Of a DNA stretch of 64,000 nt, positions 53,080 to 60,963 are shown in pieces. Under the pieces are notes generated by a model. It had not been told where the DNA came from. It ran no database searches and worked only from the letters and a program-made list of their open reading frames with translations. Location: NCBI RefSeq assembly GCF_008727735.1, contig NZ_CP044227.1, positions 2,243,001-2,307,000 of the forward strand, read 5' to 3'. Source of the DNA: Flintibacter sp. KGMB00164 (GTDB lineage Bacteria; Bacillota; Clostridia; Oscillospirales; Oscillospiraceae). Positions within the stretch are counted from its first letter, which is position 1. The number at the start of each line of letters is the position of its first letter. Made by a program: the position numbers and the translations under genes.

Positions 53080-53451
53080 TCATTCGCTTCCAGCCTGATT
53101 GGCTGAAAGCTCACCCGTTCCAGGGTGTCTCCTCGTCCCGCTTGTCTCCTGCAGCAGTTCCCGGAGCTGTTCATAAATTTTTCCGTAGTTTTCTGCCAGC
53201 GTGTCACCTTTCACAACTGTTACCCGCCCCATATTGGCCAGGGTAGTGAGCTGATTCAGATTTCGCCCCTGGGCTTTCAGTTCAGACAACACCTGCTCCA
53301 GACCTTCCACCCGCACGATCTCTTTTGCCAATCCGCTGTAGCACAGATAGTCGGTGACCGTCAGGCCAGCGGCTTTTGCACGCTCCCGGATGGTTTCCTT
53401 GGTACGAGGTGTCACCCGCAGCGTGATGATTTCCGACTTCTTTATTCTCAC
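53080..53451 (-). CDS. mobC: MobC family relaxosome protein
   Basis: The 123-residue protein has a ribbon-helix-helix-like N-terminus (SEIITLRVTPRTKETIRERAKAAGLTVTDYLCYSGL) and the MobC segment LSELKAQGRNLNQLTTLANMG. MobC proteins bind the transfer origin and help the relaxase open it. It starts at GTG 53451, 7 nt after AAGGAGGT. It is the first gene of the mobilization operon and faces the oriT-like region. Confidence 0.87.
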   Translation of the reverse strand: MRIKKSEIITLRVTPRTKETIRERAKAAGLTVTDYLCYSGLAKEIVRVEGLEQVLSELKAQGRNLNQLTTLANMGRVTVVKGDTLAENYGKIYEQLRELLQETSGTRRHPGTGELSANQAGSE

Positions 53452-53482
53452 AATTTGTACCTCCTTCCGTCCTTCGTCTCAG

Positions 53483-53728
53483 CCAAACGAAAGCCCAGCA
53501 CAGCGGGTTTCGTTTGGAGAGGAGACGCAGTGTTGTGAGTGAACCCAGCCGCTGGCGGCGGGGTGAACGATACGAAACTTGCGTCGACGACGGGGTACGG
53601 GGCAGCGCCCCGAAACAGTGCATGGCGTATAGCCGGGCGCGATGCTTGCCCTCGTCCCCCCAAACTCCGTGCCTTGCGCCGCCGCTCTCGCCCGCTCACC
53701 GCAACGCTGGATTTTGCCGGGGTTCCGG
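53483..53728. other. Candidate oriT region upstream of mobC
   Basis: The 250-bp gap before mobC has no gene. It opens with a large inverted repeat (CCAAACGAAAGCCC at 53483-53496 and GGGTTTCGTTTGG at 53505-53517, one bulge) and contains further GC hairpins (CCGC/GCGG near 53550 and GGGGC/GCCCC near 53603). Transfer origins typically sit here, next to the gene for the accessory protein. The nick site cannot be named. Confidence 0.55.
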
Positions 53729-54808
53729 TCAGGACGAGGATTTTCTCGCGGCAGAACCAGGCGCATCATCTTCGACAGCTTCCTCAACAGGGTCGATAGG
53801 GACGATGTTTCTGGTAGGGGAATTATCGACCCTATCGACCCTACGCAGGCAGATGAGCCGCTCGCCATTGCTCTTGCGGAAGGTCACCGAAATGCCGCTG
53901 TGCCTTAGTGCGGCAACGCTTTTGCGAATCTGACGGGAAACGCTGTTCGGGGAAAATCCCTCGATACCGTCAGGGTCGATCTTTTCCAACAGCCCCTTGG
54001 CAGGGACGCAAATTTCAGACTGCTCCCGCATCAGTGCAGAGAGAAGAAAGATGATCCGTCCTGCTGGCTGTCCTGTCTGCTCACCGTCATCTGAGAGAAG
54101 GTTCCAGACATGAGTTTCACTGCTGAATTCCAGAGACAGCTCCCGGTAGGCGATGTCCCTGCCAGTGCAGTAGAGGGTAGCGGTATTCTCTCTGCGCTTA
54201 CTTTTGCGGAGTACAAAGTTGGAATCCGTCGCGCCGCTTAAGCCTGTGGTACCCGAGATCATGTTCATGGGATCATCGTCGTTCATCTTTCGCAGATGAT
54301 GGACCAGCAGTACCGCAATGCGGTGCCGGTCTGCCAGTGCCTTCAGAACACCAATGTCCCGATAGTCATTGGCGTAGGGGTTTGCCTCATTCCCAGTGGA
54401 TCGGATACGCTGGAGCGTGTCGATGACCACCAGTCCGGTGGCAGGATGTTCTTGGAGAAAATGCTCCATTTGATCTACCAACCCGTTGTGGAGCTGTTCG
54501 GACATCACAGCGAAGTGCAGCGTCGATGGCGCGTCTTCGGTGAGATCAAAGAGTCGGCTTTGAATACGCTGGAAGCTGTCCTCCAGGCAGAGATAGAGGA
54601 CTTCACACGGGCGAGTGGAGAAGTTCCAGAGGGGTTGCCCCTGAGCTACCTGGAGGCACAGCCACAGCGCCAGCCAGGACTTGCCGATCTTTGGTGCTCC
54701 CGCCAGCAGGTGCAGACCCGGAGGCAGCAGGTCCTCCACCAGAAAGGAAATCGGTTCGTAGTCAACGGACTGCAAGGTATTGGCATCAATGGTACATAAT
54801 TTTTTCAC
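53729..54808 (-). CDS. RepA-like AAA ATPase (replicative helicase / DNA-binding ATPase)
   Basis: The 359-residue protein has an RecA-type core: Walker A AGAPKIGKS (about 36-44), Walker B LVVIDTL (D130) and a HHLRKMNDDDPMNMISGTTGLSGATD segment typical of RepA/RSF1010-like hexameric helicases carried by plasmids and mobilizable elements. The C-terminal third (from about 250) resembles a winged helix. The start is a GTG at 54808, 6 nt after GGAGGAGGAG; the frame is open 16 codons further up without a site. It may support replication of the excised element. Confidence 0.82.
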   Translation of the reverse strand: MKKLCTIDANTLQSVDYEPISFLVEDLLPPGLHLLAGAPKIGKSWLALWLCLQVAQGQPLWNFSTRPCEVLYLCLEDSFQRIQSRLFDLTEDAPSTLHFAVMSEQLHNGLVDQMEHFLQEHPATGLVVIDTLQRIRSTGNEANPYANDYRDIGVLKALADRHRIAVLLVHHLRKMNDDDPMNMISGTTGLSGATDSNFVLRKSKRRENTATLYCTGRDIAYRELSLEFSSETHVWNLLSDDGEQTGQPAGRIIFLLSALMREQSEICVPAKGLLEKIDPDGIEGFSPNSVSRQIRKSVAALRHSGISVTFRKSNGERLICLRRVDRVDNSPTRNIVPIDPVEEAVEDDAPGSAARKSSS

Positions 54809-54850
54809 ACTATCTCCTCCTCCCGGTATGTAGTGCGGCACAGTCATATT

Positions 54851-54986
54851 GAACACCCGATTAACTTATGATATAATCATCGGGTACGAGTTCAGTATAA
54901 CAGATCCAAATCCCGTTGCAAGGGCTTGGAGCACAGTTTCAGCTCCGCAAACGCAAGATGGGTAAAAGTTGAAAACTATATCGGGT
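54851..54986 (+). promoter_or_regulatory. Divergent promoter region with ACCCGAT/ATCGGGT operator repeats
   Basis: TTGAAC and TATAAT are 17 bp apart (54851-54856, 54874-54879) reading toward the zinc-ribbon gene. ACCCGAT (54857-54863) and ATCGGGT (54881-54887) flank the -10 as an inverted repeat, and a third ATCGGGT lies at 54980-54986. A repressor bound here would control both this gene and the ATPase operon on the other strand. Confidence 0.6.
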
Positions 54987-55003
54987 ACAGAGGGGTGTGA
55001 CAG

Positions 55004-56101
55004 ATGATGTACTACATGAATCATGACGCCGTGGATTATTTTCGAGTGGATTTCACACCGGACGAGAGTATTGTGGGCGGGAAATATTATCCCCTGGGAA
55101 CCTTCGCGGCGGAGGCGCTGGAGTGCGGGTGGAATGTCTCCGGGGAGATTCACCAGATGTTGAAACGCTTTCAGGAGGAGTTCCAGGTCTTTCTGGCGGC
55201 CAGAGATCCATCCAGCGCGGCTACGGCGCTCCATGCTATGCGGCAGTTGTGGAAGGTACTGGAGGAGCTGCCGCTATACAACAAGCTGCTGGCAGGTGAT
55301 CACCGGATGTCCGCGCTGATTCCCTATCTGCGCAGACACCCGGATATTCTGGATGAGATGCTGACACCGGGGACGCCTCATAATGAGGCGTACACCCGGT
55401 GGATGGGGAAACTGGAGCGGCTGGAAGATGACCTGCGGGCCTTTGTCAGAAATACGAATTGGATGTTGGAGGAGTTCTTTCAGGAGCTTCCTACCCGGAG
55501 GCGGCAGGACTACATCAAGGCTTATGCCGGTTACCGGAGCGTCATGGAAGAGGCGATGAACCAAAAGAAGGACAGAGAAGACGAGGGAGAAGAGTGGGAG
55601 GACGGTACTGTGGACCTAGATACGGTCACCTTTGATTACCCTGTGAACATTTCTCTGGTACCGGTTAAGGAATCCAAGTCCCACCGTTTGACGCTGGCAG
55701 AGCAGATGACCTTTGAGAATCTCACCAGCTTTCTGTACATGGATCTGTACAAGGGAATGGCTGCCGGAAATCTGCCCCGCCGCTGTGCCCATTGCCGCAG
55801 GTGGTTTCTGGCGGTAGGAGGATACGATACCCGATACTGTGACCGAGTGGTACCGGGAACTGGCGGCAAAACTTGTAGGAAGGTAGGAGCTCATGAGCGG
55901 GAGAAGGAAAAGCAGAAGACTGAAACCGCTTCTCGGGAGTATAGCCGGATCTACAACCGGCTGAAGGCACGTAAGCGGCGGGGCCGGATTACCACGGATG
56001 AGTGGAACCGACAGGTAGTCCAGGCTCAGGAGCTGAAGGATGCTTTTCTGGCAAGGCAGATTACCCAGAATGAGTATGTGCAAAAATTGGAGGCCCTGTG
56101 A
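55004..56101 (+). CDS. Zinc-ribbon protein of DUF6076 type
   Basis: The 365-residue protein is mostly helical, with an acidic linker (about 185-200) and a C-terminal zinc-ribbon-like cluster (RCAHCRRWFLAVGGYDTRYCDR ... CRKVG at about 263-300), then a basic helical end. The pattern fits a family of uncharacterised clostridial proteins (DUF6076, from memory) often found on mobile elements. GAGGGGTG precedes the ATG. It is divergent from the RepA-like gene across the operator region. Function unknown. Confidence 0.65.
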   Translation: MMYYMNHDAVDYFRVDFTPDESIVGGKYYPLGTFAAEALECGWNVSGEIHQMLKRFQEEFQVFLAARDPSSAATALHAMRQLWKVLEELPLYNKLLAGDHRMSALIPYLRRHPDILDEMLTPGTPHNEAYTRWMGKLERLEDDLRAFVRNTNWMLEEFFQELPTRRRQDYIKAYAGYRSVMEEAMNQKKDREDEGEEWEDGTVDLDTVTFDYPVNISLVPVKESKSHRLTLAEQMTFENLTSFLYMDLYKGMAAGNLPRRCAHCRRWFLAVGGYDTRYCDRVVPGTGGKTCRKVGAHEREKEKQKTETASREYSRIYNRLKARKRRGRITTDEWNRQVVQAQELKDAFLARQITQNEYVQKLEAL

Positions 56102-56120
56102 AAAAAGAGGAGGCTCCGAC

Positions 56121-56150
56121 TTGACCCTTTTCCCCGGAATTCTCTATAAT
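56121..56150 (+). promoter_or_regulatory. Promoter of the HTH/LuxR regulator gene
   Basis: TTGACC and a consensus TATAAT are separated by 18 bp, 35 nt before the start codon. Confidence 0.7.
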
Positions 56151-56184
56151 AAGGAAAAAGATCTTATCTTCTCTGGAGGTGCCT

Positions 56185-57384
56185 ATGGACTACATCACCG
56201 CGCGGGAGGCAGCGCAAAAGTGGGGCGTGTCCGAGCGCCGGATCAATCAGTATTGCACGCAGGGCCGCGTCCCCGGCGCGGAGCGGTTCGGCGGAGCCTG
56301 GGCCATTCCCGCAGACGCCGAAAAGCCCGGCGATCCCCGCAAACAGAAAACGCAGGCCGCGCCCCCAAGCGCGGAGAAAGCGCCGGAGCTGTTCCCCGGC
56401 TTCATGCCCTTGATGAACACCCCGTTCTGTCCCGGGTACTGCAAGGAAACCATTGCCCGCATGGAAGCCGGGCCGAAAAAGGACATTGCCCTGGCGGAGT
56501 ATCACTATTTCAGCGGACAGGCGGAAAAGGCCATGCAGGAAACGGAAGGTTATCTTACGGCGGCGGACGGCGGGATTCGTCTTTCCGCCTGTTGGATTTT
56601 TGCCTACTCCTGCCTGTCCATGGGGCGCATCGACCACGCCCGCAGCGCCCTGGGTGAGATCAGACGCACCTTAGCTTCCGGCGGGGAAACCGCCCCACCC
56701 CTGCGCGCCATGGAGACCTTTGTGGCCTTTGCGGCGGCGGTGCTGCTGCATCTGCCGTTGCCAGAGGAAATGCCGCCTGCGGAATCCTTTCTGCCCCTGC
56801 TGCCCCCCGGCCTGCGGGCCTTTGCCCTGTATGTGCAGGCTCACTACCTCTATCTGAAAGAGGACTATGCCAAAAGCGCCGGCATGGTGGAGGCCACCCT
56901 GGCCATGGGGGCGGACGCCTACCCCATCTCGGCCATCTATCTGCATCTGGTGGCGGTGATGGACTATATGAGCATGAAGCAGACCGACCATGCCCAGGCC
57001 CATCTGCTCACCGCCTGGGAGATCGCCCGACCGGATGATCTCATCGAGGCCTTTGGTGAACACCACGGACTGCTGGGGGCCATGCTGGAGGCGGCCATCA
57101 AACCGAACTGGCCGGAAGATTTCAAAAGAATCATTGACATCACCTATCGTTTCTCTTCCGGTTGGCGTAGAGTTCACAACCCCATCACCGGGCATGATGT
57201 GGCGGACGATCTGACCACTACGGAGTTTGCCATTGCCATGCTTGCGGCCCGGGACTGGAACAACCCGGACATTGCGGAGCATCTGCATATCTCCGTGGCC
57301 ACCGTTAAGCGCCACCTGTCCGTTGCCATGAAAAAGCTGGGCGTCGCCCGACGGGGTGATCTGGAACAATTTATGCTGAAATGA
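56185..57384 (+). CDS. Regulator with N-terminal excisionase-like HTH and C-terminal LuxR HTH
   Basis: The 399-residue protein begins with a MerR/excisionase-like helix-turn-helix (DYITAREAAQKWGVSERRINQYCTQGRVPGAERFG), has a helical TPR-like middle (about 90-310) and ends with a LuxR-type DNA-binding domain (NPDIAEHLHISVATVKRHLSVAMKKLGV). The middle resembles the helical arms of MalT-like regulators but lacks an ATPase domain. ATG at 56185 is 5 nt after GGAGG; the GTG two codons earlier is in that site. It lies just upstream of two SLH genes and probably controls them. Confidence 0.82.
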   Translation: MDYITAREAAQKWGVSERRINQYCTQGRVPGAERFGGAWAIPADAEKPGDPRKQKTQAAPPSAEKAPELFPGFMPLMNTPFCPGYCKETIARMEAGPKKDIALAEYHYFSGQAEKAMQETEGYLTAADGGIRLSACWIFAYSCLSMGRIDHARSALGEIRRTLASGGETAPPLRAMETFVAFAAAVLLHLPLPEEMPPAESFLPLLPPGLRAFALYVQAHYLYLKEDYAKSAGMVEATLAMGADAYPISAIYLHLVAVMDYMSMKQTDHAQAHLLTAWEIARPDDLIEAFGEHHGLLGAMLEAAIKPNWPEDFKRIIDITYRFSSGWRRVHNPITGHDVADDLTTTEFAIAMLAARDWNNPDIAEHLHISVATVKRHLSVAMKKLGVARRGDLEQFMLK

Positions 57385-57385
57385 C

Positions 57386-57417
57386 CGCACGCCCGGGGCA
57401 AATTGCCCCGGGCGTGC
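57386..57417. terminator. Perfect palindrome after the regulator gene
   Basis: CGCACGCCCGGGGCAA is followed directly by its complement (32 bp, no loop). No T run follows, so it may slow transcription without fully terminating it, or act as a binding site. Confidence 0.6.
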
Positions 57418-57454
57418 GCCAGTTTACCCCCCAAAACGGCTAATAGCGCCGTCT

Positions 57455-57482
57455 TTGATTTTCTGGTATACTGAAGATAAAC
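57455..57482 (+). promoter_or_regulatory. Promoter of the first SLH gene
   Basis: TTGATT and TATACT are 16 bp apart, and TGG directly before TATACT gives an extended -10. The leader is about 90 nt. Confidence 0.55.
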
Positions 57483-57575
57483 AAAAGCATCCTCGGAAAA
57501 AGGGGCACAGCCCTTTCCCTCCATGGGGTGTCCATGGCACAGCCCGACTTTCTGTTTTCTGAAAGAGGTTTTGAC

Positions 57576-60500
57576 ATGAAAAAACGGTTGTTGTACTTAT
57601 TCGGTCTTCTGGTACTGGTCTGCGTACTGACCACCGCGGCCTCGGCGGCGGACATCATGCCGATAGCGCCCGAGGGCAGCGGCACGGCGGAGGCCCCCTA
57701 CCAGATCAGCTCGGCTGAGGAGCTCTACTGGTTCGCCGGGCTGGTCAACGGCACGCTGACTGACGGCACGCAGCAAAACACCGCCGCCCACGCCGTGCTG
57801 ACGGCGGACATCACCATCAACAAGAATGTGCTGAACAGTGACGGCAGCCTCAACGGCACACCGGCTTACCAGTGGACGCCCATCGGCAAGGATGACACCG
57901 CCATCTACACCGGCACCTTCGACGGCAGCGGCCATACCGTCTCCGGGCTGTACTGCAATATCAGCAGCGAGGGTAAAACCTATGCCGGTCTGTTCGGCTA
58001 TATCGGCAGCGGCGGCACCATAAAAAATGTGAAGGTTGCCGATAGTTCCATCACCGCCAGCTCCACCGTCGCCGACGCCTACGCCAACGCCGGCGGCGTG
58101 TGCGGGTATAGCACCAGCGGCGCTGTCATCACCAACTGCTCCAACAGCGGCAGCGTCACCGCTACCACCACCGCCAGTCGAGCAACCGGCAGCCCAGTCT
58201 CAATCAGGGCACGGGCCCACGCCGGCGGCGTCTGCGGGCACTTGTACGGGGCTGGTGCCGACGTCACGATCACAGGCTGCACGAACACCGGCAGCGTCAA
58301 CGCCACCTCCTTTATCCATCCCTCCCCGGGCGTCCCAGTAGAGACCGCTGCCTTCGCCGGCGGCGTCTGCGGGTATATTTATGCCCAAAGCGGAAACACC
58401 GCCATCACCAACTGCTCCAGCACCGGCAGCGTCACTGCCACCGACACATACAGTAGTGCCAACGCCGGCGGCGTGTGCGGGTATCATCAGGCCCGAAACG
58501 GATTAACCGCCACCATCACCAGCTGCTTCAGCACCGGCAGCGTCACTGCCGACGGTGCGAGTGCCCAGGCCGGCGGCGTGTGCGGCAATAACCAGGCCTC
58601 CCTTTCTACTGCCGCCATCACCAACTGCTACGGCACCGGCAGCGTCACTGCCACCGGTTGGGCTACCTACACCGGCGGCGTGTGCGGGTATAATAATAAA
58701 GGGACCATCACCAGCTGCTACGGCACCGGCAGCGTCAACGCCAGCGGTGAGTGGGCCTACGCCGGCGGCGTGTGCGGGCAAAATAATAAAGGGACCATCA
58801 TCAGCTGCTACGGCACCGGCAGCATCACAGCCACCAGCACCGGCACCAACACCTGCACCGGCGGCGTGTGCGGGTATAACGATCCCATCTCTGGCAATGC
58901 CGGCATCACCAGCTGCTACTGGCTTTTGGGTGAAGATAGCCCTGCCAACGGCATTGGCGGCGGAAACGGTTCTGCCAACCAGGTCGAAGGCAAAACCGCT
59001 GACCAATTCGCTTCCGGCGAAGTGGCGTGGCTACTGAACAACGGCACGCAAACCGACGCCCCGTGGCGGCAGAACCTGGGCGAGAACGGCGACGCATTCC
59101 CTGTTCTGGATGCCGCCCACGAAGCGGTCATAAAGGTCACGGTTCGGGATCAAACCAGTGATCCTGAACTCCAAACCGACTATTATGGAAACGGGAGCTA
59201 TGCAGCCCTTCCCGTTCCCAAACCGGACACGGCGTATTTTAATAGCAGAGATGTGTATGTGGACCCGGCCAGCCATTCCTTTACCGACAGGGAGATCCTC
59301 TATCTCAAAACGGCTGTTACAGTCACCGTGGTATACGGCAACGGTACACCGGACCGTGTGTATGGTTTTCTCCCTGTTGCCCCCGACAAAACTTTTTCCC
59401 TCCCGGATGCACCCACCCGCCCCGGCTATACGTTCAGCGGCTGGAACGACGGCAGTACAACATATCAGGCCGGTGCTTCGGTGCCCATCACCGCCAGTAC
59501 CACCTTCACCGCCCAGTGGACGGCCAACAGCTACAAGGTGCAGTTTGACGCCAACGGCGGCAGCGGCACCATGGATGAGCAGGTCTTCACCTACGATCGG
59601 GAACAAGCCCTTACTGCCAACGCCTTTTTCCGTCCCGGCTACACCTTTGCCGGTTGGAACACCGCCGCCGACGGCAGCGGTACTTCCTACGGAGATGGGG
59701 CTGCGGTGCGTAACCTCACCGCCGAAAACGGAGGAACCATCACCCTTTATGCCCGGTGGACAGCGGCTCCCAGCGGGGGCGGCGGCTCCACTACCCCCAG
59801 CAAGACCCCCAGCCAGCAGGCCACGGACAGGATCGAGAGCGCCAAGGACGGCAGCACCGTCACTGTCAATCTCCCTGCCAACAACACCAACCTGGAACAG
59901 GGCGTGTTTGAGGAACTGTCCGGCAAGGATGTGACCCTGGAAATCAGTCTGCCCGGCGGCGTCACCTGGACTGTCAACGGCCAGAACATCCCCCAGAACG
60001 CCGACCTCTCCGGCCTGGATCTGGGTGTGACCATGCATACCAGCACCATCCCGGACAATGTGATCCGCAGCATCACCGGGGCGACGAACGTCATTCAGTT
60101 CTCCCTCCAGCACGACGGAGAATTTGGATTCCCCCTGACGTTGACGGTGCCACTGGGCACGACCAACGCCGATCTTTGGGCCAACCTCTATTATTACAAC
60201 GAAGGCAGCGGGGAATTGGAGTTCCAGTCCGCTGACAGGATCGCCTCCGACGGCATGGCGGAGTTTGTCTTCTCCCACGCCTCTGACTACGCCATCGTCA
60301 TCGACACTGAAAGCCATGAGCCGGTGGAGCTGCCCTTCACCGATGTGCCGGAGGACGCATGGTATGCCGACGCCGCGGCCTATGTCTACAAGCACGGCCT
60401 CATGGCGGGCACCAGTGACACGGTATTCAGTCCCGATGTGACCACCAGCCGGGCCATGATCGCCACGATTCTGTGGCGTATGGCGGGCAGTCCTGTGGTC

Positions 60501-60890
60501 AATTACGCCATGAACTACACCGATGTGGCCCAGGGCCAGTGGTACTCCGAGGCCGTCCGCTGGGCCACCAGCGAGGGCGTGGTCTCCGGCTACGGGGATT
60601 CCTTCGGCACCAATGACCCCATCACCCGGGAGCAGTTTGCCACCATGCTGTGGCGCTATGCCCAGACCCAGGGCTATGATGTGTCCATCGGTGAGGACAC
60701 CAACATCCTGTCCTACACGGATGCTGCGGATTTGGCCGAGTATGCCATCCCCGCCATACAGTGGGCCGTGGGCGCAGGCATCATCACCGGCACCGGCGAC
60801 GGCTCCACCCTCAGCCCCCAGGGCCAGGCCACCCGCGCCCAGGCGGCGGTGATGCTCATGCGGTTTTGCGAAGAATATGTGATCTGGTAA
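57576..60890 (+). CDS. SLH-anchored surface protein with GLUG-like and InlB B repeats
   Basis: The 1104-residue protein has a signal peptide (1-25), eight GLUG-like repeats (about 165-450) each with GGVCG and a second cysteine (TxC), two Listeria-Bacteroides/InlB B-type repeats (about 605-730; TFSGWNDG, TFAGWNTAADGSG), a G/S-rich hinge (GGGGSTTPSKTPS), a shared beta-rich domain (about 750-915) and three SLH domains (about 920-1104; FTDVPEDAWYADAAAYVYKHG, YTDVAQGQWYSEAVRWATSEG). SLH domains bind pyruvylated wall polymer. ATG at 57576 follows AGAGG; the frame is open further up. It is likely an adhesin. Confidence 0.88.
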   Translation: MKKRLLYLFGLLVLVCVLTTAASAADIMPIAPEGSGTAEAPYQISSAEELYWFAGLVNGTLTDGTQQNTAAHAVLTADITINKNVLNSDGSLNGTPAYQWTPIGKDDTAIYTGTFDGSGHTVSGLYCNISSEGKTYAGLFGYIGSGGTIKNVKVADSSITASSTVADAYANAGGVCGYSTSGAVITNCSNSGSVTATTTASRATGSPVSIRARAHAGGVCGHLYGAGADVTITGCTNTGSVNATSFIHPSPGVPVETAAFAGGVCGYIYAQSGNTAITNCSSTGSVTATDTYSSANAGGVCGYHQARNGLTATITSCFSTGSVTADGASAQAGGVCGNNQASLSTAAITNCYGTGSVTATGWATYTGGVCGYNNKGTITSCYGTGSVNASGEWAYAGGVCGQNNKGTIISCYGTGSITATSTGTNTCTGGVCGYNDPISGNAGITSCYWLLGEDSPANGIGGGNGSANQVEGKTADQFASGEVAWLLNNGTQTDAPWRQNLGENGDAFPVLDAAHEAVIKVTVRDQTSDPELQTDYYGNGSYAALPVPKPDTAYFNSRDVYVDPASHSFTDREILYLKTAVTVTVVYGNGTPDRVYGFLPVAPDKTFSLPDAPTRPGYTFSGWNDGSTTYQAGASVPITASTTFTAQWTANSYKVQFDANGGSGTMDEQVFTYDREQALTANAFFRPGYTFAGWNTAADGSGTSYGDGAAVRNLTAENGGTITLYARWTAAPSGGGGSTTPSKTPSQQATDRIESAKDGSTVTVNLPANNTNLEQGVFEELSGKDVTLEISLPGGVTWTVNGQNIPQNADLSGLDLGVTMHTSTIPDNVIRSITGATNVIQFSLQHDGEFGFPLTLTVPLGTTNADLWANLYYYNEGSGELEFQSADRIASDGMAEFVFSHASDYAIVIDTESHEPVELPFTDVPEDAWYADAAAYVYKHGLMAGTSDTVFSPDVTTSRAMIATILWRMAGSPVVNYAMNYTDVAQGQWYSEAVRWATSEGVVSGYGDSFGTNDPITREQFATMLWRYAQTQGYDVSIGEDTNILSYTDAADLAEYAIPAIQWAVGAGIITGTGDGSTLSPQGQATRAQAAVMLMRFCEEYVIW
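60495..60723 (+). repeat. 229-bp tract identical in both SLH genes (copy 1)
   Basis: This segment, coding for the second SLH domain and its surroundings, is identical base for base to 63526-63754 in the next gene, while flanking sequence differs at many third positions. That pattern suggests recent gene conversion. Confidence 0.88.
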
Positions 60891-60963
60891 TGACAGAAGG
60901 CGCGGCAGTTTGCCGCCCCTTCGCGCCATAGGCCGGGGCGGAAACGCCTGGAAGGAGGATTTT

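Larger units (their letters stand above)
48531..56101. mobile_element. Integrative mobilizable element inserted in spoVT (right end not located)
   Basis: The left end is set by the spoVT junction at about 48531-48540. Inside are a serine recombinase, RhuM, a small protein, relaxase with nested gene, MobC, an oriT-like region, a RepA-like ATPase and a zinc-ribbon protein. There are no type IV secretion genes, so it could be mobilized but not self-transmitted. The right end should carry the first ~30 codons of spoVT on the minus strand; I could not find them before position 64000. 56101 is therefore only the last clearly element-type gene. Confidence 0.7.

Noticed and set aside
58083..58930. 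Regular DNA repeats resembling a CRISPR array
   Set aside because: The periodicity comes from codons of protein repeats; there are no fixed-length spacers and no cas genes.
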